From positions 825,067 through 889,066 of the forward strand of contig NW_004451010.1 in the NCBI RefSeq assembly GCF_000321225.1: a stretch of DNA of 64,000 nucleotides, read 5' to 3'. This document shows, piece by piece, positions 34,963 to 47,810 of this stretch. Positions within the stretch are counted from its first letter, which is position 1. Every line of letters begins with the position of its first letter. This DNA comes from Odobenus rosmarus divergens. Its lineage: Eukaryota > Chordata > Mammalia > Carnivora > Odobenidae. Below the pieces are notes generated by a model, which ran no database searches, was not told the origin of the DNA, and saw only the letters and a program-made list of their open reading frames with translations. Both the position numbers and the translations under genes were made by a program.

Positions 34963-36305
34963 GTTTATATACATTCAGCATCAAGTTTGGATAAAATCAG
35001 TTTTCTAACAATGTCTTCCTTGTGAATAATGCTTGGTAGTAATGCAGATCATCAAAACTAATTAGAGGGATTCTTGAATTACATTGTTTTGGTCGACCAC
35101 TACCCAGGAGAAATACTTTTTTTAATGAATTCTGCTTTTTCACTGGGCTCTTTCAGCCTGTAATCACCTCCATGTCTCCCTTCCTTCCTCTTGATTTCAC
35201 CCTGTTTTGGAGCTGTCAATGGAGGAGAAAGAGTATATACAGTTCCTGGAGCTTTCTTACCCTTCTTTATTTTCCTCCTGCTGAGGAGTTCCCTTAATAC
35301 CATGAATTCTTCCTCATATTCTGGTCTGGATAGTGATTTTCAGATTACAAGTTTCAACTCATAAGTAGATCATAAAGTCCACCTAGTGGGTCACTCTAAT
35401 TTTTGTTTGCTTTCTTGTAAACGAAGTAGAATTGAAAATATCTGAGTGCCTGTATTACCCATAAGATAGCCAGGTCATTTATATCCATGCACACATATAC
35501 ATGTTCCTTCTGTGTTGTGAATTGTGATGTAAGGTGTATTTCTTGCTGTGGGTCATTGTCATTGAAATCTACTTACCTAGGAAACCAAGATAAAAGTTAA
35601 ACTAAGTACTAACATTAGCATTTATTGATATTCTTTGCTGTTTGCGGCAACAATAGAATTTTGACATGTGTCAAAGGCACTGACTTTCATTGAGCAAATA
35701 GACAGTTTGTCTCATTTTATTATCTAGTAGGAAGGTAGAGCCACTAGTCTAAAGGCAGCAAAATGCAGGAGATGGAAAGGAAGAGAAGAAAAGCAGTGTA
35801 GGTGGTAGGTTTGGGGTTCTTCTCAGTAAGTAGGCATTTTCAAATATCAAGAACTCCCTCACATAAATGCTGTAGAGTATTTCCATACACTTAGACATGA
35901 TATCTTCATTTGTAAACCAAATTATGATGATGTGTTATGATAGGCCAGGATGACAGGTATTCAGAATGCACACCTGTTATTAAAAGGGCCACATTAGATC
36001 CTGATACATACTTATGTTTTGTTGACCCCCAGCCTCATTTCCACTGATTCTGCTTTCCCCTGCTCCCCACTCATCTGCCCATCTGCATCTTCAGCTTGCC
36101 CCACTCCCTAAATCTGTCATCACTTAAAGTGCCAGATCATCTCAGGTGCCTCAATCATTGTCATTCCCAGCACACATACCTCTCACACAAAGTCTGGTAC
36201 CTAGAGACACATACTTTTAAACTGCCTCAGAAGGCAGACAGATTCCTGTGACATTCCTTGAGCTGGGCTTTCCCTTCCTTTCCATTGCCTTCAGGAGTGG
36301 AAAAG
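34963..36305. other. Unique intronic DNA
   Basis: No gene or repeat recognised. Confidence 0.35.
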
Positions 36306-36440
36306 GACAGCTATGAATTCAAATTATGGTTCCACTGCTTATTAGCTGTGTAGCCTTGAGCGAATTGAGGTTCAGTTTCATCGTCTCTAAAAACTGGGGT
36401 GGTTTTGACCATCTATAACTTTGCTATGTTTCTAGATGTA
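36306..36440 (+). repeat. MIR relic, sense
   Basis: The order is gttccactgcttattagctg, tgtagccttgagcgaattga and ggttcagtttcatcgtctct, a sense MIR. Confidence 0.7.
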
Positions 36441-36562
36441 TTAACATGTTAAAGTGCGTAGTAGTAGTGTGCACAGAGTAGCTCTTCTGTCAGTGATCAA
36501 TCCCTCCTATTCTGTTGTTATCTGCTTTTTGTATTTCTAGAGAGCAGTCATTCAAGCCCTTT

Positions 36563-36706
36563 TTTCTCTTGCTACTTCTCACCCTGGAAACTAAAGAGAA
36601 AAGCCCTGCTTTTCTCTTGCTACTTCTCACCCTGGAAACTAAAGAGAAAAGCCCTGCTTTTCTCTTGCTACTTCTCACCCTGGAAACTAAAGATCTCCAG
36701 CCCTTC
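36563..36706. repeat. Minisatellite, 48 bp x 3
   Basis: Three head-to-tail copies begin at 36563, 36611 and 36659. The first two are identical, and the third matches for about 33 bases before diverging at agatctccagccc. The period is a multiple of three, so an open frame repeating every 16 residues runs through it, but nothing suggests it is translated. Confidence 0.95.
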
Positions 36707-37160
36707 GGCTTCAGGCTTGCTGCCTATAGCCTGCCCAGACATTAAAACTTTGCCTAGAAATTGGGATCTGTGGCTCTTGTATTTTGCACGCCTATGCTGG
36801 CTCTACCTGAACCATACCAGGAGGTTGGGTAGACCATTAGAACATCTGCTTGAGCCTCAGTGGGCACCTGGGCCAGTCCGCCAGCACCTGTGTGTGTTAC
36901 TGTACAAGCAGGTCTTGTGGGGGCACTGGTTTTCTCCACCTCACTTTTTTAGGAGTAAGTCATCCTCAAATGAATCAAAAGATACTATTCTTTCTATAAG
37001 TCTTTTTCATTATCTGATCTTCTGAGTAATGAATACGTAGAGAATCCCTCCCTTTAAATTTACCGTATGATCTTGAACCAGTCATTTATGGCTGTTTAGA
37101 TTTGAATTCATGTTTCTGATACCTTTATATATTTAATATGTTTTCTAATTTTAAGAACTT
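36707..37160. other. Unique intronic DNA
   Basis: Nothing recognised. Confidence 0.35.
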
Positions 37161-37162
37161 TA

Positions 37163-40100
37163 AATTTTTTATTTAATTTTTTCTTTATTATTACCATTTT
37201 TTATTGAAGTATAGTTAACATACAACATTATATTAGTTTTAGGTAATACAACATAATGAATCAACAAATTCCATTATACAGTGCTCACCACAATAAGTGT
37301 AGTCATGATACAACATTATTACAATATTGTTATTATTTTTATTTTAGTATAGTTGTACACAATGTTACATTAGTGTCAGGTATAAAACATAGTGATTCAA
37401 CAAGTCTATATGTTATGCAATGCTTACCACAAGTATAGCGCCCATCTGTCACCAAATAGTGTTGTGATTCTATTGACTATATTCCCTATACTCTACCTTT
37501 TATCCCCATGACTTATGCATTCCATGAGTGGAAGCCTGTACCTCCCACTCCCGTTTACCCATTTTGCGTATATCTCTCTACTCTCCGCCTTCTGGCAACC
37601 ATCAGTTTGTTCTCTGTATTTATGGTCTCTTTCTGCTTTGGGTTTGTTTTTTTTTTATTTGTTTTGGTTTTTTAGATGCCACATATAAGTGAAATAATGT
37701 GGTATTTATCTTTGTCTGACTTATTTCACTTAGCATAATACCCTCTAGGACGATCTGTGTTCTCATAAATGGCAGACTAATATTCCATTATATATGTGTG
37801 TATATGTGTACATATATGTATGTACATATATACATGTATACACATACGCACCACATCTTTTTTATCCATCTATTGTTGGACACTTGGGTTGCTTCTATGT
37901 CTTGGCTGTTGTAAACCTGCAATAAACATAGGAGTGCATATGTTTGAATTATCATTTTCATTCTCTTTGGGTAAATAGCCAGTAGTGGAATTACTGGATT
38001 ATATGGTAATTCTATTTTTAATTTTTGAGGAACCTCCATACTACTTTTCACAGTGGCTGCACCAATTTACATTCCTACCAACTATGCAACAAGGGTTCCT
38101 TTTTCTCCACATCCCTGTCGATACTTGTTATTTTTTGGTCCTTTTTCAGCTACCATTCTGACAAGTATAAGGCAATATCTCGTTGTGGTTTTGATATGCA
38201 TTTCCCTGATTAGTGATGTTGAGCATCTTTTCATTGATCTGTTGGCCATCTATGTGTCTTCTTTGGAAAAATGTCTGGGTCCTCTGCCCATTTTTTTTTA
38301 TCAGATTATTTGTTTTTATGGTGTTGATTTGTATAAGTTCTTTATATTCTGGATATTAATTCCTTATCAGATATATCATTTGCAAATATCTTTTCCCATT
38401 CAGTAGGTTCCTTTTTTGTTGTTGTTGATGGTTTCCTTTGCTATACAAAACCTTTTATTTTGGTGTAGCCGCAATAGTTTATTTTTGCTTTTTTTCCCCT
38501 TACCTCGGGAGACATATCTATAAAAACGTCGTTAAGACTTATGTTAAAGAAATTACTGCCTATGTTTTCATCTAGGAGTTTTATGTTTCAGGTCTTGCAT
38601 TTAGGTCTTTAATCCATATTGAATTTGGTTTTGTGTATGGTGTAAGAAAGTGGTCCAGTTTTATTATTTTGCATGTAGCTGTCCAGTTTTTCCAGCAGCA
38701 TTTGTTGAAGAGACTGTCTTTTCACCATTGAATTTTTTTCCTCTTTTGTCATAGATTAATTGACCATACAATCATAGGTTTATTTCTGGGCTCTGTATTC
38801 TGTTCTTTTGTGTATATGTCTATTTTTGTGCCAGTGTTTTGAATACTATAGCTTTGTATTAGATCTTGAAATCTGGGATTGTGATACCTGCAGCTTTGTT
38901 CTTCTTTCTCAAGATTGCCTTGGCTATTTGGCCACTTTTGTGGTCCATGCAAATTTTAGGATTATTTATTCTAGTTCTGTTAAAAATGCTGTTAGTGTTT
39001 TGAGAGGGATTTCATTGAGTCAGTAGACTGCTCTGGGTAGCATGGCCATTTTAACTGTATTAATTCTTCCAATCCATGAGCATGGAATATCTTTCCATTT
39101 GTGTCATCTGCAATCTCTTCCCTCAGCGTTTCATAGTTTTCAGAGTACAGGTCTTTCACCTCCTTGATTAAGTTTATTCCTAGATATTTTATTCTTTTCA
39201 ATACCATTGTAAATGGAATTGTTTCTTAATTCCTCTTTCTGCTACTTTGTTGTTAGTGTATAGAAATGCAACAAATTTCTGTGTATTAATTTTGTCTCCT
39301 GCAGCTTTACTCAATTCATGTATTACTTCTGATAGTTTTTTCATGGAGTCTTTAGGGTTTTCTATGTGTATTATCATGTCAGCTGCAAATAGTGATAGTT
39401 TAAATTCTTCCTTACCAATAAGCCTTTTATTTATTTTTCTTGTCTGATTACTGAGGCTAGGACTTGCAGTACTTCTAGTACTATGGTGAGAGTAGACATC
39501 TTTGTCTTGTTCCTGATCTTGGAAGAAAAGCTCTCAGTTTTTCACCATTGAGCATGATGTTATCTGTGGGTTTTTTGTATATGGCCTTAATTATGTTGAG
39601 GTGTGTTTCCTCTAAATCCACCACTTTTTTTGAGAGTTTTTATCATGAATGGATGTTGAATTTTGTCAAATGCTTTATCTACATCTATTGAGATGATCAT
39701 GTGATCATTATTCCTCATTTTGTGGATGTGATGTACTATGTTGATTGACTTGCAAATATTAAACCATCCTCGCATCCCTGGAATAACACCCACTTGATCA
39801 TGGTGAATGATTTTTTTAATGTATTGTTGAGTGTGGTTTCTTGATATTTTCTTGAGGATTTTTACATCCATGTCCTTTAGGGATATTGGCCTGTAGTTTT
39901 CTTTTTGTGTAGCATCTTCATCTGGTTTTGGTATCAGGGTAATGCTGGCGTCATAGAATATATTTAGAAGCTTTCCTTTTCCATTTTTTGGAATAATTAG
40001 AGGAAAACTGGTATTAACTCTTCTTTAGATGTTTGGTAAAATTCACTTGTAAATCCATTGGGTCCTGGACTTCTGTTTGTTGGGAGTTTTTTTATTACCA

Positions 40101-40340
40101 ATTTAATTGTGTTACTAGTAATTGATATGTTCAAATTTTCTATTTCTTTCTGATTCAGTTTTAGAAGAGTGTATGTTTCTAGAGATTTATGCATTTCTGC
40201 TAGGTTGTCTAATTTAATGGCATATAATTTTTTGTTATAGACTCTTATAATCTTTTGTATTTCTGCGATGTCAATTATTACTTCTCTCCTGTTTTTATTT
40301 TATTTATTTGAGTCCTCTCTTTTTCTCCTTAAGAATTAAC
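37163..40340 (-). mobile_element. 5'-truncated older L1
   Basis: Minus-strand L1 with a 3' UTR made of two related units (37190-37330 and 37345-37560) and an ORF2 running from the C-terminus at about 38000 to the early RT domain at about 40330, where it is cut off. It is more diverged than the 105-6773 copy. A TATATG/TACATA-rich microsatellite lies at 37790-37850. No clear target duplication is found. Confidence 0.9.
38020..40330 (-). pseudogene. L1 ORF2 remnant (RT and C-terminal part)
   Basis: RT motifs are readable in pieces: KLPTNRSPGPNGFTSEFYQT (from 40194-39997) and [15 protein letters not shown] (motif A, within 39871-39587). The [FY]xDD box reads F-A-A-D at 39389-39378, the same change as in the first L1. 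Later parts (39207-38992, 38952-38749) give the C-terminal region with several frame changes and stops. The endonuclease and ORF1 are absent. It is a non-functional relic. Confidence 0.85.
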
Positions 40341-40830
40341 TTTAAAAAAATTCTTCTTACATTGCAAGGTAAAATTACACCTGGAATTGAGTCTTAGTTT
40401 CACTTTTCAGTTCTATCATAGTGGGCAATTCACAAGGTTTAGTTTCCAGTAAAATATCTTTCTTCCTGATTCCCAAGGATGCTGAAGATCAAAGTGTTCT
40501 GGGTACTGCGATGCCTTATACAAATGTGATTACACTGTAACATTGTTATGGTAAATGATGGATTGTACATAATGGTAATAGCAACTTTATTATTTATGGA
40601 CTAGAGATGATGGGCTTTTCTTGAAGATGTCTTTGACTGATAAGATCTGACCAGTGCCACTTGCACTGTGGCCACTAAGCCCTGATGACCCTTTGGGAGG
40701 AGACCTGATAGAGGTTGCTGTTAAAGCTTCAGTCACCTCTACAGACCCAGATCTACTACTTATTAGCAAGGTGAACTTGGGCAAATAAACTTTGGGTACA
40801 GTTTTGTCATTCTGTAAGAAAAGATAGCAT
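40341..40830. other. Unique intronic DNA
   Basis: Nothing recognised. Confidence 0.35.
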
Positions 40831-41000
40831 GACTTTTATCCATGTAATTATTCTTGAGTGCCTGCTGTATGTAAAACTGATAAAGTAAACAAATATGATG
40901 CCTGCCCTGTTGGAATCTAACTGGGGAGACAAACATAAAATAAACAATCACAAATATATGCATATTTAAAAATAGTAAGTGCTGCAGGGAAAAAGTTGAT
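40831..41000. repeat. Ancient mammalian repeat, family not named
   Basis: The phrases gagtgcctgctgtatgtaaa, tgatgcctgccctgttggaa and ctaactggggagacaaacat follow the same common pattern as at 30655. Confidence 0.45.
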
Positions 41001-41094
41001 TTACTTCATAAGGTTGTAAAAATAAGAGACCTTCGCTAGAAAAGGCCCTGAGTATCAGTTCTTAGGTAGACCTCTTATTAAAAAGTAGGAAGTA

Positions 41095-41150
41095 GTACTG
41101 TATGGTGACTAACATAACATAATAAAATAAAAACAAAAAGGCAAGAAAAA
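41095..41150 (+). mobile_element. Extremely 5'-truncated L1 tail (56 bp)
   Basis: Only tactgtatggtgactaacat plus an A-rich tail remain, which is the L1 3' terminus. It is flanked by the target duplication aaaagtagg(a/c)agta (41081-41094 and 41151-41164). Confidence 0.8.
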
Positions 41151-41279
41151 AAAAGTAGGCAGTAAATGTTCATTGATCAAATGACAAATAACTGGTCTAA
41201 TATGATGTTACCAGAGATGCTCCCCCAGGCAGTAAAGAGGTAGGTTGGCATTGAGGGGCACCCGGACTAGGAAGTCCTA

Positions 41280-41470
41280 AAATCTTGACTTAAAAGCAGT
41301 GTAGCTCAGGGCTGGCAGGTGATTGCTGTGGACTTCAGCATTCCCGTCCGTAAACTAGGGATAATGCTGCTCTTGGTTAACCTCTATTGTGTTGAGGTTT
41401 AAATGAAAAAAATGAATGTGAATCAGGGTTGTAGGTATTACGTAGTGGCTACCTGTGAACTCTAAACTCA
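41280..41470 (+). repeat. MIR relic, sense
   Basis: The order ccgtccgtaaactagggata, ataatgctgctcttggttaa and tgttgaggtttaaatgaaa is that of a diverged sense MIR. Confidence 0.55.
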
Positions 41471-41789
41471 GCACCTATAGGAATTGGACCACAGCCTTCC
41501 CTGCCACAACATCACAATACCTAGGGATGGATCCCCAGTCCCGCAGTCCTCTATAGAAGTCTTAGAACCAGCTCTTGCAGTACCCTGGCCTATCTCAGTT
41601 GGTTGTCAGACCTTTGATAGCAGGATCTATAGCAGTGGCACTGAGTGTGGCTAACTTTTTGCCACATGTTAAAGGATTAGCTATTTTATGGGACTTCTGG
41701 GGAGAGCCCTTTAGTTAGATCCAGGAGACTAATTATATCAGAATATGCACCCTATAAAAGAGTTTGGGAGCTAGGTATGCTTCAAGAGC

Positions 41790-42010
41790 ACATGTGACTA
41801 TCACTTATTTTGTACTATGTTTGCTGCTTTGTTTACCCTGCTTCATCTCAGCCATATAGCACCCCCCCCCACTTTACAAATGGGGAAACTGAGGAGAGTT
41901 TACATGACTTGTTTAAGGTTAAGTAGTTATTAAGTAGTAGAACTGAGATGGACAGCCTGGTCTTTCTGACTTCAAGACCTGGGCATTTAGCCACTAAACC
42001 ACAGAAAAGG
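41790..42010 (-). repeat. MIR relic, antisense
   Basis: The order is cactttacaaatggggaaac, tgaggagagtttacatgact and gggcatttagccactaaacc, with a C-run at 41866-41875. Confidence 0.75.
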
Positions 42011-45000
42011 CACAAACAGCCATGCCAACCATTAGAGAATTTGGGTTAGTGAGACCCTATTGATGCAAACACCAAAGTCACAGGCTTGATGCCCCCAAAG
42101 AGCAGCTGTCCAATCCATTAATGAGGACATTGAGAAGAAGACAAAGGCTTCTCTTGCTGAAGACATCTTTTCAACTCAGCAGCTACCCATCTCTCTACTC
42201 CTCATCCCTGAGGTTAGCCCAAAAACCTTCCATAAAAAGGAGAATCACAGAGAAGCTGGTGAGCATCTCCAGCCATGCATTTAGTCTGAGCTTGGTATTT
42301 GTTGGCAGGGTTCCTTGCCAATTAGTTAAGCAACCCATGGAGAACCTTGACCTTAACTTATAAACACAGAAGGGCATGCTGAGTAAGAGTCCAAACAGGA
42401 ATCCTAGGATGGCTCCAGCTCAAAGAAGGAAACTTCCCTGGCTCTCTGGAGTAAAAAACAAGGGTTAATTCCATCCATACACCCACACTAACTCTTGCTC
42501 AGTCTTCCCGGAGCCAAATCAAAGGAAAAATTATGTGAGTAATACATGAAAGAAATAAATTGTTACTATTTTCAACATAGATGTTACCCTAACTCTGTAT
42601 ACAGGGTCTCATTTGGTAACACAGACCCCAGGCTAACAGTATAAACTATAATACAAGCCATAATACAAACCATAATACTAGCAAGCTGCAAACCTGTCTA
42701 ATTCCTGTACACCAGAGCTTTGGTTGAGGGAGCCGGATGCACATAGAAGCATGCCTGGATCTTACTGTCTTTGTACCCTAGAGGAGGGAGGGTAGGACGA
42801 CATGTCTGGCTTTAGGTTCCAGCGTCCCTTAACCACATAACTAAGACACTTAACTTCTGTGATGGCTTGGTTATGCCATTGGCTCCTTACCCTTCCTCTC
42901 TCTTTAGTTTTGTATTTGGGACCAGTGTTATCCATATTCAAGAAAATGAATACATTTCCCACACTGTTGATCCTCTTTGGACAGCTCTGATTTTGTTCTT
43001 ATGAATATTTTTTCTCCCTTCTGTAGAGGACTAGAGTCCTGCCCCTGTACTCTAGCCCCATGGGGACTTGTCTCTGGTCTGTTCTGACTTCTGGACCCTG
43101 CAGTGTTCATCTCTCCACCACCACCACACCTCTTTCCTAACCCTCAACCTCACCTCCCACTTGTTTCTGCCATCACGCTTTCTGGCTATTCATTCTGTCT
43201 ACCTGCTTGGATTTCTACCTATCTGTCCCTGTGTGCCTGGGTCTAGTTTTCAGGTTTATAGACCCCCTTCCAGGGCAACCTACCTTCTCCTGGTTAATTC
43301 TGTCCCCTACAACAAACCACAGCATAATATCGTTTATCATGTATTTATTTTATGTTAGCACTTTAAATCCATCATTCTCATCAGCTGCCTTGATCCTGTT
43401 CCAAGCTCTTGGAGCAGCCTGGCTATTAGCAGAGGAATTTAGAAGACCCCTTAGTGAATACGTCAATAGTCAATAGTTAGTAGTGGGTCAGCCTCATCAT
43501 TTCTGCTGTTGGCCTTGTTCTGACACGACCCTTGTTCATTTCAGATGCTCAAGTTGTGCCCTGGTTCCATTAACTGCATTTATATCTTGATCTCCTTTGC
43601 TGATAACCTGCCTGGATCCCCAGTGGAAGACCTCAAGACTGACCTCTAGAGTCCTGTATGTATGGGAGACTTCCTTAAGCTTACCACCAAACTCTCTGGT
43701 GCCATGTTGTGCCAGCCTTCTCATATATCTGCCTGGTAAATGTCAGGCCAAATACTAGCCTGCCTTATGCTGGGATGGACCCATCAGCCTGTTCCCTTTT
43801 GCTGGAGTCGCTGATGCCACTGCCAGTTCTGACTCTTCATCTTCCTTCTGCCCACAGCTAGAACCATCCCTGGTCACTGGCCTTGCCCTGGTGGACCATT
43901 CTGCTGACTGGACCTCAAATCCAACACATACTCTTATGTTTTAAAGTATCTGTTAGGTTCAACCTATTAGGAAGTTTGGAATAAAATGACTTGACTAGGG
44001 CACACCCTTAATTTTCCTTCTCCCTTCCCACCTCCTATAGTAATTAGCTATCAATTAAATGCTATTTTTCTGTCTCAGTTTAATAAATCAGTCTGTTCTC
44101 GGAACTCTCACTAAACTGACTTTAGTACGATTTAGTAAAATGGTATTTACTGGTAGAAAAGTAATCTTAGTGTGTTTAATTAAGCAGATTAAAGAGTGAT
44201 TATCTCAACTGTCAAACTGTTTTTGTAGATTTCCGGTGTTTTTTGTTGTTTTCTGTAGAAGAAAAATTATTCACATTATTGTAATTCCATATAGTGCAAA
44301 ACTAGAACAAAGGAAGTGATGCAAATCCTTTAGCAGAAAGGTCATTTGAGTCATTGGAGTGTCCTGAACCATAGTGGGAACTTAGAGCCACTGTTGATGC
44401 ACAGCACATTTCTTCAGATTATGACACCACTCATTTATGTAGATGTTTTTCATGTGAATATTGGCCCTGAAGGAGAGCGATAGACATTCACTTGTAAACA
44501 AAGGCGGTAGTGTGAGGAGGAAGTGAATCCTTTGTAGAACTCTGAAGTAAACCAGATCCTCAGAATGTCTCACTCTTAATAATTCCTGACATTCTTTATC
44601 TTTTAGAAAAGAGGTGATGGAGAGAATTAAAAAGCAGGATTAGCAATGCTAAAAACATGAACTCTGATTGATGATCCAGGATAACAACTTCAAACTAATA
44701 GATCTTGATGTTCTCACAAGAAAGGATGATGAAGAGTCTGGCTCCCAATCATAACTGGTTGATATTTACTGCCGAACACAGCACTGCACAAAGTCTCCAT
44801 GACTTCCTTGGGTTAGAGAAAATGATAAATACAGGGGCAGAGCTGGCTTGTTTTGATGATTGACTGTGAAGGAAGAGGGTAGTTTTGCAGAAGAGAAATC
44901 TTTCCAGTGTTTCCATTGAGGATTAGCCTGTCAAAATTCAGACAGCAAAGGCCAGTGTAACTTTTGGTTAACATTTTGCGTAACTCAGACTGACTAAACT

Positions 45001-46170
45001 TACAATTCCTGGTAACTCAATTTGAATCTTTGGCAAGCTTTGGAACTAGATAGGGAGCTATCAGATCTACCTCCAGGCTAAGACTAGCAATCATCTTACT
45101 GGGTCAATGATTTTGTATTCTAGTCAGATTATTGTAGATTGTGGAAAAACAACAGAGACCTATCCATGTCTACTGCAAGAAAAAAAAGGAAATTGTAAGA
45201 ATATACTCAAATGGAAACCAGAAAATCATTTGGAACATGGAATCTCTCTTTTCCTCATGCTCTCTCTTTTCTCTGTGGATCTGCTTTATCTTACTCTGTT
45301 TCCAAATAACTTCGGCTTCCTTGTGGTCTAGAATTTACCTCATATCCCCTTTACTTACCATATCAATGTGACTCAGACTTCCATTTTCCCTGTTTCCAAC
45401 TCCCAAATGGGGAGTCTCATGGGCCCATACTAATTTTTTGAGCCAGGCAACCAAGTCATAGGTAGTTGGCCAGCCTGTGAATAGACTGGATATGTGTCAG
45501 GCGCCCAGGATTGGTTCATTCAGCTGTGTTTCAGAAAGACCAGTGTAGGTTTGCTCAGAGCTGCAGAGTCTGTGGACAGGACAGATTCCAGCATAGAGAG
45601 ACAGGCAGCGGTTGGGGTCTCACATCTGACTAGCTACCTCCTGCTATAAGTGAATCTGAATACTGAACGGTAGTGAAAGAAAAAAAAAAAAGCTCTGGGT
45701 GAGGAGACCACAGTGTGGTCTTTTTTCCCTTCGAGTTTTGAAATTCAGTGATGATGACCTCCTTTTCTCTCCTGATGAAAGGTGACCTATCCTATAACCC
45801 TTCTCTCCTACCTCCAGGTGAAAACTAAGACATAAAAAGCTATTGCGGCAAGGAGAGTGGTGACTGAGAAGGAAAAGAGCAAATGGGAAGAGAGAAGAAG
45901 GAAGAAAAAGGGGGAAGAACTGGCTAGAAATGAGATCTTCACTTTGCACCCAGAAACAATACATCTCCATGATGCTAGGCCATAAACCAGATGATTGGGG
46001 GTGGTGTTGGGAGGTTTGAAGGAAATGTAGAGAGAGAGAGATGGGGTCTCCCATAGGTGGGAGTTCCACCTTGATGTCTTTGACGTGAGATTGCCAAAGA
46101 ATAGGACAAAAGGTGGACTCGAAATGGAGTTGAACCACTGAACAAGCCTGATTTTCAGGCTTTCCCTCTT
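42011..46170. other. Unique intronic DNA, repeat-poor
   Basis: About 4.2 kb without a recognised element. No DDAH1 exon or other coding exon is seen. Open frames here have no recognisable domain. Confidence 0.35.
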
Positions 46171-46188
46171 TCTGAAAGCACTGTAATA

Positions 46189-46392
46189 AGGGGGCACCTC
46201 GGTGGCTCAGTCCATTAAGTGTCCAGCTCAGGTCATGATTTCGGGGTCCCGGGATCAAGCCCCACTTTGGGCTCCCTGCTCAGTGGGGAGTCTGTTTCTC
46301 CCTCTCCTTCTGCCCCTCCCCCCACTCATGCTCTCTCATGCGTGCTCTCTCTCTCTCTCTCTCTCAAATAAATAAAATCTTTAAAAAAAAAA
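46189..46392 (+). mobile_element. CAN-SINE
   Basis: Sense SINE with head GGGGCACCTCGGTGGCTCAG, a (CT)n stretch and tail CAAATAAATAAAATC. The imperfect target duplication begins tctgaaa(g/a)cact (46171 and 46393). Confidence 0.92.
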
Positions 46393-46849
46393 TCTGAAAA
46401 CACTCCAGTAGGAAAGTTCACGACCAGTCTCTGGGGCAATAGAGCTCAGCATGAGTGTCTCAACTTCTAACTAGCCCCAATTAGAAATGCACCAGACAAC
46501 AAGCATCTGGACATTCCAGACATCTTTACTGGGCTGTAATATTTTGGTTTGCCATTGTAACAAATGGTCAGAGTTGCAGATGACATTTAACTGTTCGGAA
46601 TGATTTATTTGGCTTTAAAATGTAACCTGATCTTTTCACTGAGTATATACCCTTCAGGAAGGAGGGAGGGAAGGAAGAGGGAAGAACCCTCTTTATTCTT
46701 TTGTGCATCTTCACTTGCTTCTAACATTAACCATCTCTCCTAATTTGATGTCCTGTGGTTTGGCCTGCAAAGCCACATATATCAAGCTTCCTAAATCCTA
46801 AATATTTGGTCTTGGGCACAGCACTTACATTGCATGAATCAGTAATCTT
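46393..46849. other. Unique intronic DNA
   Basis: Nothing recognised. Confidence 0.35.
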
Positions 46850-46859
46850 TTACCTTTCT

Positions 46860-47030
46860 TTCTTTTTTTAAAGATTATTAATTTATTTATTTGAGAGAGA
46901 GAGAGTTAGCATGAGCCGGAGGAGGGGCAGAGGGAGAGGGAGAAGGAGCAGCAGACTCCCCCTGAGCAGGGAGCCCAACCTGGGCCAAAGGCAGACAGAT
47001 GCTTAACCAACTGAGCCCCCCAGGTGCCCC
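46860..47030 (-). mobile_element. CAN-SINE
   Basis: Antisense SINE with poly-T start and CTGAGCCCCCCAGGTGCCCC end. The target duplication ttacctttct lies at 46850-46859 and 47031-47040. Confidence 0.93.
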
Positions 47031-47059
47031 TTACCTTTCTATCTTGATGATTAAAAAAG

Positions 47060-47330
47060 AGTGCCTCCTGAACTTCTGAACTCATTCTACTAAAGCTGGC
47101 TCAGATGTCCTCCTTCCTTGAAGCTTTCGCAGACTCTGTGGCCCCTGTACTTTGGCTAGCACATACACTCGTGATGCTGTCCCTCACTAATCTATGAACT
47201 CTTTCCTACATCACCACTTTCTCTTTTTTTCACTTCTGAGCCTCCAGCCCTGAGCACAGTAAGTGGTACACAGTAGGGGCTCAACTAATGTTCATTGCAT
47301 TGAGTAGACAGTGTTCTATACAGCTTAACA
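47060..47330 (+). mobile_element. L2 LINE 3' end
   Basis: Text on ctccttccttgaagctttcg, then gcctccagccctgagcacag and agtaggggctcaactaatgt is the L2 3' end in sense. Confidence 0.65.
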
Positions 47331-47374
47331 TGTGCAATATTCTTGGAACCCATTCTGTGGGGCCATATAATAGG

Positions 47375-47810
47375 TGGCAGCTTGGGTGGAGTGGGAAGAA
47401 CACAGGAGTTGGAATCAAGGCACCTACCTGTGTTTAAGCCTTGCCTTGTTCTTTATGAATGTGTGACTTTGGTCACAGTCTCCCTGAACTTTGGTTTTCT
47501 CATATGTAAAATAGGGATAATGATTCCTGCTGCTTAAAGCTTTTGTGAAGATGAAATTTTTAAAAATGTGAAAAATCTTTTTATTGTTAAAGTGCTATAT
47601 ATAAACATTTCATCAAAATCAACCTTCTGAAAATTCAGAAAATAATCCTCCTGGATATTTGATTCAAGACAGACCTTCTCCTTTCTGCTCTGTAGCGAAC
47701 ATGTCATAGAGTTGAAAGCTATGTTATTGTGAGGATAGTAAATATGAAACGTCTGGTATAGTGCCTAATATATAGTAGTTATTCAATGAATGATAGCTGC
47801 CATTACTGTT
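47375..47810 (+). repeat. MIR relics, sense
   Basis: The first part (47390-47560) carries gtgtgactttggtcacagtc and ctcatatgtaaaatagggat. A MIR-like 3' part at 47755-47810 carries tagtgcctaatatatagtag. An AT-rich gap separates them. Confidence 0.65.

Noticed and set aside
45644..46258. Open frame of 204 codons on the minus strand
   Set aside because: It runs partly through a SINE and a pyrimidine-rich intron stretch and contains no recognisable domain.
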